A stretch of 64,000 nt of DNA from Petrosia ficiformis (taxonomy: Eukaryota > Porifera > Demospongiae > Haplosclerida > Petrosiidae), in the NCBI GenBank assembly GCA_947044365.1, contig OX345636.1:19198548-19262547 (forward strand). Direction: 5' to 3'. Below, in pieces: positions 54,108 through 64,000 of the stretch. Under the pieces are notes generated by a model. It was not told the origin of the DNA and made no database searches. It saw only the letters and a list, made by a program, of their open reading frames with translations. The position numbers were made by a program, and so were the translations under genes. How positions within the stretch are numbered: position 1 is the stretch's first letter; every line of letters starts with the position of its first letter.

Positions 54108-57100
54108 ATGCTAAGTAAATTGCCTTTCATGTATCGTCTAAGTGGTGTATGCAGACGGATAACATCGTCTCATTCTTCAACATGGATATCTATGAGAAAC
54201 AGGTATATATATAACATACTGTGTCTAATTTCTATAAATTCAAGGTAAATTCTGACAGCCGCATCTTATATATAATATATATAAGATGCGGCTGTCAGAA
54301 TTTACCTTATATATATATATATATATATATATGTATTTGTCATTGATTAGTCTCATTGGCTGCTGCTTTTCCAATAATGATGCTGTGACATTGCTTGTCA
54401 ATGGTGGATTTTAGGAGTAGTTGCTTGAGAGGTTGCACAATCTAACCCTACCATAATATAATTATATATATATATATATATATATAATTGTAATCACCTA
54501 AATTCAGACTATTTTTTCAATAGTTAAAATATAGCTAGCTACATTGCAGCCTTATAATTTTTGAAATAGTTGGGACTATATATATATATATAGGGAAACT
54601 TTTTGTACTTCTTCAGTAAGGATGGGGGAGATATACTCAAGAATGAGAATGTCTGTTTGTCCTGTAATTCCCGACATGTACACTTTTGTGTATTAAATTC
54701 TAAACAGCTTTAAAATACATACTTACATATAATATATAAATACATGTACATACTTTTTGCTTTCTTGTCATATGTCAAAGTTTAATGTTGTGAGAATGGT
54801 TGGTTTGTTTTGCCATTCACTATGTAAACTGACTAGCTTCAAGGTAAACTTGTGTAAACTTTGCACCTGCAATTAATTAACATCAACTTCACTATATTTG
54901 GTATTACAGAACTTACATGATGTAAGTTCTAATTAATGTACATGTAATACCAAATATAGTGAAGTTGATGTTATCTTTAGAGCAATGAAGTATTACCTGT
55001 CAGGTAATTTTCGTGAATCATTTACAAGATGTAACATGTACAATATTTAATTTATGATATAATTCCTTGAGAGTATATATACCATACTGACTGTTGATGA
55101 TGCTGTATTGTATACAATGTATGCCTGTAGGTGTGATGTACCAATAATCGGATCAGTAAACGCTATCAGTCATTATCAGCCATTAATTTTTAGTATTTGT
55201 ATCAGTAAGTTTTGAGTAATATAACTGATATTGTAGTACACATGTAAGTGTACTAATAAGTAATAACGTCATCTCTTATGATTATAATTTCCTTTAAAGT
55301 CTTTTCGATATCCATAAGCATCAATAAAATACTCTTCTTCATTGAAAGAGTCAGATACTTGAAGGTAGATGTACATGTAATACTGGATCTGTATTGTTTA
55401 TCGGTAGATATTAGTGTTGTACCTATACTGGTAAAGGTATAGGTCCCTATACCAAGGTATAGGTAAATATAGGTATAGGCAAGTAGTATAGGGCAGATAC
55501 AGATATTTCACAGACCATGTTATGAAACTTTATAGTACTATTTACTGTAGGAAAAGATTGGTACAACAGTCAGAATCTTTTTTTTTTTTAGCTATTTCCA
55601 CCTTTTGTAGTAGTTTATGAGTTTCATTTTCCAACAGAAATGGCTATATACATGTAGAGCAGTGCTAAACATTAGTGATACACATGAACAGTTCTGAACA
55701 TATACTAGAAAAAAGAGTGAACACATGTACAGTATATATACATGTAGGTATAGGCAGTTTTAGTTGCAAAATCTAATATAGGTACAACACCAGTAGATAT
55801 TCTAACTCAATATCAGTTTATTGGGAATATCGGTAAAATTCTATATCGGTACATCACTATATGTATAATTGTATATACATGTACATATACATGTAAAATT
55901 GTACATCCAGTTATAGAATGTTTTCATTCTATTATGCACATGTATTTCAGGTCCTCTGTCACAGCAGAACCATTTCTAAATGGTACTAGTAGTGTTTATG
56001 TGGAACAAATGTATGACAATTGGAAACATGATCCTAACTCAGTACACAAGGTAATTAATTATATGAAATTCTATGTGATTTGACACATTTCATTTTGTCT
56101 TGAACTGGAATCTGCAAAATGATTTTTAGGATGACCAATGAGTTTACTTACTATGTAGTGGTAGACTGGTAGATTTCCTGTAATATGAGATTTGACTGAA
56201 GGACTTAATGAATGAATAGTGAATGTATGTGATGTGCCAATGAAATCATTCATCATGAATTATCACTAGAGTCCAGTATGTTATATCTATTATTTAAGTA
56301 ATGCGAACTAAATTTACGTATAAAATAATAAATAAATATGATGATTAATTCAATTGTAGTTATGGAATTCAGTTCATAGGATATGTTATCATACATATAG
56401 TACATGTACACCACATCCACTGTGATTGCTTAATCAGGGAAGAGGTGCTGGATATTAGTGCATTAAATACATAGTTAAGAAAGCTACATGTACGTCAATA
56501 TGGAATATATTGGCACTCAGACGTTGGCACTGACCACAATGCCACATCTAAGATGTTGACATCAAAATGGCATTTAAAACTTTAACGCTCGCCTTTTCTT
56601 TCCAAGGCAGACACCAAATTTATAGACCAGTTCAAAACTACTAGAAAGGAATAGTCAGCACTACCAGGATACATTTATGCTTGTTTTCATGCTACAAACA
56701 GATATATATACACTGTACATGTAGTCATGTAGTATACAATACATGTACACTTCATTTTTTTTACATGTACATGTATACATTGTAGACATAATCAGCTTCA
56801 TGCTAGTGTATTGGTTTTTCAATGACTTATAATTGCTGCATTATGGCTGTTCAAATTTCAATAGCTGTCAAATTTAAATTGAGATTAAGTAAAGGTGAAA
56901 GTGGCAAACAGAATAATTTTTATAAGGGTGCTTTAAATGCTCATCATACATAAACTGTAATGATCTGTGGGCCAAGAGTGGCAGAACAACTAGACAAGGT
57001 ACATGTATTATACTACTTTAAAGGCATAAAACCATGTTTGTGTGAATTGTGTGCATTTTGTTACTTTTGACCCCTTTTCGTTTGTCCATATATGGAAATA

Positions 57101-60100
57101 GATTGGTAATGTTATGTGCCACCCACATTGGCTGGATGTCACCAGAGTGCCAATATATTCCTTATGCCACTATGGTTATGTCACATGCCATTTGTGTGCA
57201 ATGTTTGATGCCATGCTACAAGTTTAAGGGTATAATTAGATCAACATTATTGTCGCGTGGGACACAGGAAGGATATAGGCTTACTGTTGTTGGGTGATAT
57301 GAGTCAACCACCCAGGAAATGTTTGAAATTTATAATGAGGTAGTTGGTTTACATGTACATGTATGCCATGTTCACATCGTGACATACATGTACATGTAGT
57401 GTAATATTAAAAGCTATGTACATGTAGATGTATGACAACTCTAGTACTCCAACCATTGTAATCTTTATATCATCATTGTTTTCACTATTTGTTTATAGTC
57501 TTGGGATGCTTTCTTTCGTAATGTTGATTCTGGTATGTCACCTGGAATAGCATTTGAAAGGCCTGGAACACATATAACACGAATAGGAGGTATGGTTGAA
57601 ACTGACCAGAAAGTGATTCGAGATCATTTGAAAGTACAAGCATTAATCAGAGCATATCAGGTAATAATGAAGTTATTAGGGTTGGTGTAATGTATTGTAG
57701 TAATATTGTAGTTTTGAATAGCTAGTTAATACATGTACATGTTATAGTACATGTAGATATATAATTTATGTGTATCTGCAAAAAGTAATAGTTACATGTA
57801 CACACATCTCTGTTCAGTGAAATACTGTTAACAGCTACAGGTTGTGTATATACAATACGCTGCTACACATAGTTCATAGACATCCTTTGTTAATTCTCAT
57901 TCAGTTATCAGCAATCAGATACTCAACCCTTTATCAGCAATGTACTTACATGGATAAATAGTTTGATAGTACTTGTATTCTGGATGTTAGCATCACCTGT
58001 GTCTGTTTCTAATGTGTAGCTTCTGTAGCATCACTTCAGTTAGAGCATTTGTGTACAACTGTGGAGACACAAAAGAACATCAATAAAAACTATCAATTTG
58101 CCAGACAATTATATTGTTTTTCATTATATATAATCTTGGTTCATAATTACATGATAATGTAAATCAATTATAATTTATATAATACAGGGTTTCGTGCAGT
58201 GGGTGGCTGGAAGAGGGGATATTCCCCCCTAGATTTCAGACCAAATTTATTTCAACATGCAACAACATCTGAGCTAAAAGCCTTCTGGGGCCACAGAAGC
58301 AACCTCAGAAAGCCTTAAATTAAACATTTCTTGTGGAAGCAATACCCTCCTCCAGGAGCAGCGTGCTTCACAAGATTGATTCTTTCCTCTCCCAAACAAA
58401 AATAACGGTATGAAATCCTGTAATAATTATTATAGTTGGAATAATCTTTTCATGCAAACAATGGATTCATTTTCTCAAAGTTCTTCACACACTATGTCCC
58501 ACTATGTCACAGTATGTCACACTATGTCACACTATGTTCCACTATGTCCCACTATGTCACAACTGCATCTCCATTCATGAAGAGACAATGTTTATATCAA
58601 TTACAATAGATTATTATTGTCTTGTAGATTTCATTGCTACATATTGTTATCTGTTCCTAATAGATAACTGGTCATAATATAGCTGATTTAGATCCATTAA
58701 GTATAAATGATGCAGATCTTGACTCAAAAATGCCTGATGAATTGAACTTAGACAAGACAGGTACATGTATATAATTGTATATGATACAATCTGTTCACTC
58801 TAGTGTGTATGTTACATGTATAGTACTATAACTGTATACCTCTGTGTATTTAAGCATATTGGCAAATAATACATACTGTATAGCAGAGAGTTTGGCAAAT
58901 AATAATAGTTGTATGAATACATGTCAAAATATTGACTATTCTTGGTGCAAGTTATTTATGGCTTATGAGGAATTTGTTACTATTATTAACTATTATTTTT
59001 TATGAGCACTCATAATTATAACATACATGTACAATTTACATGTATATGTACATATCTACAGGTTTCACAGATAAAGATATGTCTCGTTCGTTTCTACTCC
59101 CGTTGGTAACACATATTGGAGGAGATCAGAAGACTCTTCCACTCTCAGAAATTAAAAACAGATTATGTAACATATATTGTAGTCATATTGGATTGGAATA
59201 CATGCACATTAACGACCGATCAAGATGTAAGTGTTTAGTACATGTACAACACCAACCAAAAGAACATACATGTATGACTTCTGTACTGTATTTTACTGTA
59301 CTGCACTATACTACACTGTCTTATGATACTGTACTGTACTATTCTGTATTGCACTACATGTGTATACTGTACAGGGGAGGTTGGACAAGTTCACTTCAGG
59401 CATAGTCACGTGTGATAATTAAATGCTGACTTAGCATTGGATCTTTATAACGATTTCTGTTAATTCCTTTAACAAATTGTGTTCATATCAGTTGGAGGAT
59501 ATGTGTTTCCTCTCTATCCATTATTGCTTTGCCATTATTAATACTTTAGTAATTACTTCAGGAGTGCATGAAGCCCATGGTCGCTGGAAGATGAGGAAAC
59601 TAAAACTCTAATGATCACTAAGATGGCTAAGATGGAGTAAAAACAAGTGTATATAGAGAAAAAAACATCCCTATATTTGCTTTGTGATGACTATGTATTA
59701 AGCATTGCTGATAGCACTAGTGTCTCTACCTTTCTGTGTACTCCTGGGGCCTGAAGACGTAAGTGTAAGCCTAATTGCAGTCTAAATACCCAGATGTCTG
59801 ATGAACTGACTGAGGTACTCCTTCAAGGTTCTAAATGATGACTTCCTCGTGTCTGAAACTTAACAACTTATCATACTTACTTGTTAAAGATTCTTGGATA
59901 ATATCTATACTGTTTCTCTGCTATATACAACAGTTATTAGCAGTTTTACATCCTTTCTGAATCTTCCTGGCTGGTCTGTAGCTCAAACGTGCGTTCTTTT
60001 ACGCGCCACGCCCATTAATTGACCAAGCCCCCGGGAATGACGCAACTTCCTTAACTACGTATACAACGCATAGTCGCGCAAGTGACACAAGAATATATAT

Positions 60101-63100
60101 AATATATAATTTATATATATGTGACCGAATTTGCGAAAATCAGGCTTATGGGATAAAATTTGAAAATTGATTTTTTGTATTATCTGAATAGAGTATTCAA
60201 TTAGCTCTAGAATGATATATGATACATCCCAATCACGCAAAAGACAAAGCTACAGCGCGGGATTAAACCGTTGTAGTCACAAATCCTTCATTTTGAGAAA
60301 AACGCAATTAAATCAATTATTTTATCATTAAACGTAATGGCTAAAAACTTTTTTAGGATTGGCTAGCGAAGCACAGAAATGTCTCCAAACTTCTCTGAAG
60401 GTATGAGTGAATAGGTAAGATGTCAATGAAGCTTTTTATGTAGTAAAACAGTGATCACCCAAGTAAGCCATAACTGTCTATTTTCACTCGTATCTCAAAA
60501 TTAATAATTATCCCATAAGCCTGATTTTCGCAAATTCGGTCACATATATATATATATACATTAAACCCCGTGGAAAGCAATTATAGGGATGGCCCTACGG
60601 GCCATAAAAAAACAGAGAGTAGTCATGCTTATTACATGTACATATAAACCTTGTCTGGTCCTATAACATGAGTTACTGGTGTCAACCATATCATTAAATT
60701 AAATCTGTAGTGATTATACACATATGTACTATTATACTGGTACATAGAGCAGAAGTGTTTGGGTGATTAAACACGTGAAACTATAATTATCAGCAAAGCA
60801 GTGATGCAGCATCTAGTCACTTTGTTTTGTTCCCAGATTTACCAGGGTCTGGTGAATCATCTTACACTTTTTGTCCCCAGTAAGGAATATGCCCACAGAT
60901 GTTTGTATGCAATTACTAGAATGTGTGTACTGTGAATATAAACAACCTGTTGAAAAATGGAGATCATGAAGTTAATTAGGAGGCACACAATTTCAAGTTC
61001 AATCAATGACAATACCAGTAACATCATCAATCAAACTTGATATCACTTACCTCTACTGTACTGTATACTGTACTGTAATGTACTACACTGTTTAGAATTT
61101 AGATACGCTTATCACGTACCTATCACAGTACCTAATATAGTATATGTTATATTATGATTATATAGGTGATTGGATAAGAGAAAGGTTTGAGAAACCTGGA
61201 GTGACTGAAATGAGTGCTCAGGAGAAGAGGATACTGTTAGCTAGACTTGTGAGAGCTACCAGGTAATGGCAGATACTAGGAGAATAATATACGATAGCAA
61301 CTGTACTTGTAATTGTATGTGTACATTATACATTGTATAAATTGATAATATAATTTATACATTAATTATGTACATATACATGTATTTTGTATTTTCCTGT
61401 TTTATTAACTACATGAATTTGTCTTCTCTTCAGGTTTGAGGAATTTCTAGCTAGTAAATGGACCAGTGAGAAGAGATTTGGATTAGAGGGATGTGAGGTT
61501 TTAATACCAGCACTAAAAACCATTATTGATGAATCCAGTGACAAGGGAGTCAAGAATTTCAATATTGGAATGCCTCATAGGTTAATTAACTGATAATCTA
61601 GTGTCTGATACAGTACAGAACTTATACTAATAATTCACACTTGAAATTTATTTCTGTGTCATTTCAGGGGTCGTTTGAATGTACTAGCTAATGTGGCTAG
61701 AATACCTTTAGAGCAAATATTCTGTCAGTTCAATTCTCATTTAGAACCAGATGATGAGGTGATTTGTTTATGACTGGTTTGTATAGTGTCTTGATAAACC
61801 TTCACACACACACACACACTCTCTTTCTCTCTTACTCACCCATGCAAACACACACACCCATAGGGTTCAGGAGATGTTAAATATCATTTGGGAGCATGTA
61901 TAGAGAGAGTGAATAGAACTACTGGTAAAGATATCAAGATATCTATTGTGGCTAATCCATCACACCTTGAAGGTACATGTATATATAACTTAGAACTTAA
62001 GATGGTGGGGGCCTCCATTTGACTACCAAGATAATTACACAACTCTAAGTGCCTGGATAGCTTGCCTTTTTTGATGGCTGATTTATGTAGCATTAGGCAT
62101 GATAATTAACTGTTCATGATTTGTGACATAAGTTTCGAAAAGGGACACGATTTAGATGAAACTATTACATTTGATGTCCTTACATGTTCTTTATTTTTTT
62201 AAATATTTATTATTATATATAATTATACGTATGACTCATGAGATGTCATAAATATCAAAAAATAAAATGAATTTCAAGCAGCAATAACCCATGAGCAAAT
62301 CTTCATATCAAATGTGTTTTTTTTAACAGTAAAAAATGGCATTTCATGATTAGTTTTGCATCTGTGTTAAAAAATAAAATAGTAAATCAGGGATATCTTG
62401 GAATATGTGTAGCAGAAAGGCAACTCCCCTCCAAATCATCTTTAACTACATTTTCTGAGATTGATTCTGTCATGACTGACACGTTATATAAACAACATCA
62501 TTAGCTACATGTACATGTACAAGGTTTCGTGGGCCTCACAACCCACTAGCAGCAAAATCAGAGGGTCAAAATTTCTTGGGGGACCATACCCACAGACCTA
62601 CCCTCCCCTGTGAGCAGAGTTATTCACAGTGATGAGTAATCTTGTGTCTGGAGAGATAGAGACTGACTAGTGTACAATTACATATTAAGTTATTCCCTGT
62701 TTCAGTTGAAAGTACAGTGACTTTTTTCGAGGAAGGTTAACTTTCATCTTGTGCATTGCAATTTCTCTATTCTTTATTGTGTTAATACAAAATACATTAT
62801 AACATGCTGTGCAATTATTTACATCTCCATTCATTTTGGTATAATGAAAAAAAAAGCAGGGGAGGTCAATGCTTGCCCACTTTAATGAGATCTCTGATTT
62901 GTATACACTACTCAATTTTAGTGTATGTCTGATTGAAATCCCTTTGAAGATGTTAATTAAATCTCACCACTCACCAGTACTATTTAACCTGCTACAGTGG
63001 CAAATATTCAACATTCATTTAATGTCTTTTGCATCATTTTATATTCAATTCTACATATAGCTGTTGATCCAGTTGTACAAGGGAAAACAAGAGCAGAACA

Positions 63101-63122
63101 GTTCTATAGTGACGATAAAGAG
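54108..63122 (+). CDS. OGDH: 2-oxoglutarate dehydrogenase E1 component, mitochondrial (N-terminal 375 codons; continues beyond window)
   Basis: Exons 54108-54202, 55951-56050, 57499-57660, 58664-58760, 59062-59226, 61166-61262, 61434-61580, 61668-61758, 61864-61972 and 63061-63122 join in phase. Residues 1-32 ([20 protein letters not shown]...) are basic and hydroxylated with no acids, a mitochondrial presequence. Next comes the E1k N-terminal motif [19 protein letters not shown], then [55 protein letters not shown], the [13 protein letters not shown] signature, DVKYHLG and [20 protein letters not shown]. The enzyme is the thiamine-diphosphate subunit that decarboxylates 2-oxoglutarate and feeds the E2 lipoyl arm in the TCA cycle. 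The NGTSS and HRGRLNVL motifs favour OGDH/OGDHL over DHTKD1. The ThDP pyrophosphate-binding and C-terminal domains lie outside the window. No exon was found after 63122. Confidence 0.95.
54242..54308. repeat. Near-perfect 67-bp hairpin
   Basis: AAGGTAAATTCTGACAGCCG on the left is mirrored by CGGCTGTCAGAATTTACCTT on the right, with ATCTTATATATA arms and a tiny centre. It begins about 40 bases into OGDH intron 1. It may be the collapsed ends of a transposon that lost its interior. Confidence 0.9.
54879..54972. repeat. Perfect 28-bp inverted repeat around a second palindrome
   Basis: The arms are 54879-54906 and 54945-54972 (AACATCAACTTCACTATATT and its exact inverse). The 38-base centre includes GAACTTACATGATGTAAGTT (54909-54929), itself a palindrome. 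OGDH intron 1. Confidence 0.9.
55416..55788. mobile_element. MITE family G, full copy
   Basis: The ends are GTTGTACCTATACTGG and TATAGGTACAAC. The left part repeats AGGTATAGGT; the right part has GGTATAGGCAGTTTTAGTTG. The interior matches 16215-16498. OGDH intron 1. Confidence 0.7.
56051..57498. other. OGDH intron 2
   Basis: 1.4 kb with scattered ACATGTACATGT runs (56400, 56715, 56760, 57355, 57385). A fragment with GGGCATGGCACTGACC-like alternation around 56515-56600 and an open frame at 57049-57297 give no recognisable protein. Confidence 0.5.
58490..58562. repeat. Tandem CACTATGTCC(C/A) 11-mer array
   Basis: About seven copies of ACTATGTC(A/C)C with single changes, in OGDH intron 3. Confidence 0.85.
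59227..59638. other. Start of OGDH intron 5
   Basis: Contains a degenerate TACTGTACTG/CACTATACTACACTG pentamer-like run (59280-59370) echoed at 61050-61095. No other feature. Confidence 0.6.
59639..60610. mobile_element. MITE family D, copy 2, split by a nested MITE
   Basis: The left end ACAAGTGTATATAGAGAAAA and AACATCCCTATATTTGCTTT mirrors the right end GGAAAGCAATTATAGGGATGG then CCTACGGGCCATAAA. Its internal TA tract is interrupted at 60121-60543. OGDH intron 5. Confidence 0.85.
60121..60543. mobile_element. Nested MITE with perfect 36-bp inverted ends
   Basis: Left GTGACCGAATTTGCGAAAAT then CAGGCTTATGGGATAA; right is the exact inverse for 36 bases. It is inserted in the (TA)n tract of family D, flanked by ATAT on both sides. 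The perfect ends suggest recent insertion. 423 bp, non-coding. Confidence 0.93.
61800..61862. repeat. (CA)n and CT-rich microsatellite
   Basis: CACACACACACACA followed by CTCTCTTTCTCTCTT and a second CACACA block fill the last 60 bases of the short intron before the exon at 61864. They serve as its polypyrimidine region. Confidence 0.85.
61973..63060. other. OGDH intron 9
   Basis: 1.1 kb. GGTTTCGTGGGCCTCACAAC (62523) faintly echoes GGGTTTCGTGCAGTGG (58188), possibly relics of one repeat. No coding signal. Confidence 0.5.
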
Positions 63123-64000
63123 GTAAGCATGTGTTTGATTTATAATATAATTCACCTTAAACTGATACATACACTGCAGGGTGTATATTCAGTTTATAAT
63201 TACATTCAGGACAGTTCCGTTATGATGGACATACAATTTACACAGTTTAGGGTTCCATGAATGAAGAGCAGTATTAAATTAGAAATATATTTTTACTGCC
63301 CCTATTGAGGCTTACCAAGGGCTGGTACAAGGGTAAACTAATAAGGATCTCCATTTACTGAAAAAATAATATGGGAATTTAAAGGGGTGTGACAGACGTA
63401 CTCAGAGAATTAGAAATTTTTGGATTATAATCACAGTTGTTAGAAACTCATTATGAGGTCTCACTGGTTTGTCTCCGGGTTAAATTGTTTAAGTACATCT
63501 TGTGCAAGATGTTTACAAAGCGAGTAAATATAAACATAATGTTTTATGTAATGTGACAGATGTACAAAAATAGTGTGACAGACATACAAGTCGAAAATTT
63601 AATGCATTCACCTATCTAAAAGAGCATTCTGGCATTGCATAAGAATGCAACCAACCCATACTAAGGAAGACCCTGGAAGTCTTAATCAATGATTGAATGC
63701 TCATTGGAAATACTACTTCCGCTAAAAATAAATACACTATGCTATGTAGTTTGTACCAAAAGGAAGAGACAAAGTCATGGTTTCTGGCACATCATGATTT
63801 TCATACTAAGATCTGATAGTTCAGGTATCAAGGAGGAGAATTCAGTTCCTAAAGAAGTTATCTCTAATAATTAATGTATGTGTCTAGTTATCTACCAATC
63901 TAAGTAATACTGGCCAAATACAATCAGTTACAAAACTCAAATAAGGTCATCAAATGTAAATTGTCCTCAGTTTCCAACTACTTTCAGAGGGGTGATTGTT
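63123..64000. other. OGDH intron 10, running off the window
   Basis: No further OGDH exon is readable to the edge. GTGTGACAGACGTACTC (63387), TGTGACAGATGTAC (63557) and TGTGACAGACATAC (63575) recur, hinting at a small repeat. Confidence 0.6.

Noticed and set aside
58490..58562. CRISPR-like regular repeat
   Set aside because: The 11-mers abut without spacers and the host is a eukaryote; it is a simple tandem repeat.
59040..59405. 121-codon continuous frame
   Set aside because: Only its first part is coding: the OGDH exon ends at 59226, and the rest is intron with a TACTGTACTG repeat.

Overview
The window is nuclear DNA from an animal. All recognisable genes are split by GT-AG introns, many only 50-65 bases long. 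The sequence is AT-rich and full of short inverted-repeat transposons, tRNA-derived SINEs and the self-complementary repeat ACATGTACATGT. The proteins are typical metazoan ones (BLOC-1 subunit 2, UNC-93, TMEM179B, hnRNP A/B/D, mitochondrial 2-oxoglutarate dehydrogenase E1). Tiny introns, AT-richness and this transposon mix would fit an early-branching animal such as a demosponge. That placement is inference; no marker gene here settles it.

Layout. 1-9.2 kb (+): the 3' part of an unrecognised glutamine-rich coiled-coil protein. 9.3-14.3 kb (-): a TMEM179B-like membrane protein gene and a partial, insertion-riddled duplicate of its last two coding exons. 14.4-20.9 kb: a gene-poor island with two decayed PHD-finger transposons, one of them PIF/Harbinger (ISL2EU)-like, plus several foldback elements. 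20.9-25.7 kb (-): an UNC-93-like transporter in three exons. 25.8-33.4 kb (+): a 15-exon EamA/drug-metabolite transporter that starts only 59 bases from the UNC-93 start codon; a long hairpin covers the UNC-93 start. 33.7-38.1 kb (+): BLOC1S2 in four exons. 38.4-53.4 kb (-): an hnRNP A/B/D-type RNA-binding protein in nine exons, whose 5.5-kb first intron holds a decayed transposase. 54.1-63.1 kb (+): the first ten exons (375 codons) of 2-oxoglutarate dehydrogenase E1, running off the right edge.

The genes do not form a pathway or operon. UNC-93/EamA and hnRNP/OGDH are divergent pairs; BLOC1S2 and hnRNP converge with about 300 bases between stop codons. Exon borders were read by eye from splice dinucleotides, reading-frame continuity and family resemblance. 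Phases close for every gene except between the first two exons of the left-most gene. The most unusual signals are the diversity of non-autonomous transposons, several with diagnostic target-site duplications (4-bp GTAT, TA, TTAA, 8-bp hAT-like, 9-bp Mutator-like); a perfectly nested pair; repeated use of the ACATGTA repeat at splice sites; and the hairpin at the UNC-93 start codon. I found no prokaryote-type system, CRISPR, rRNA or intact tRNA.
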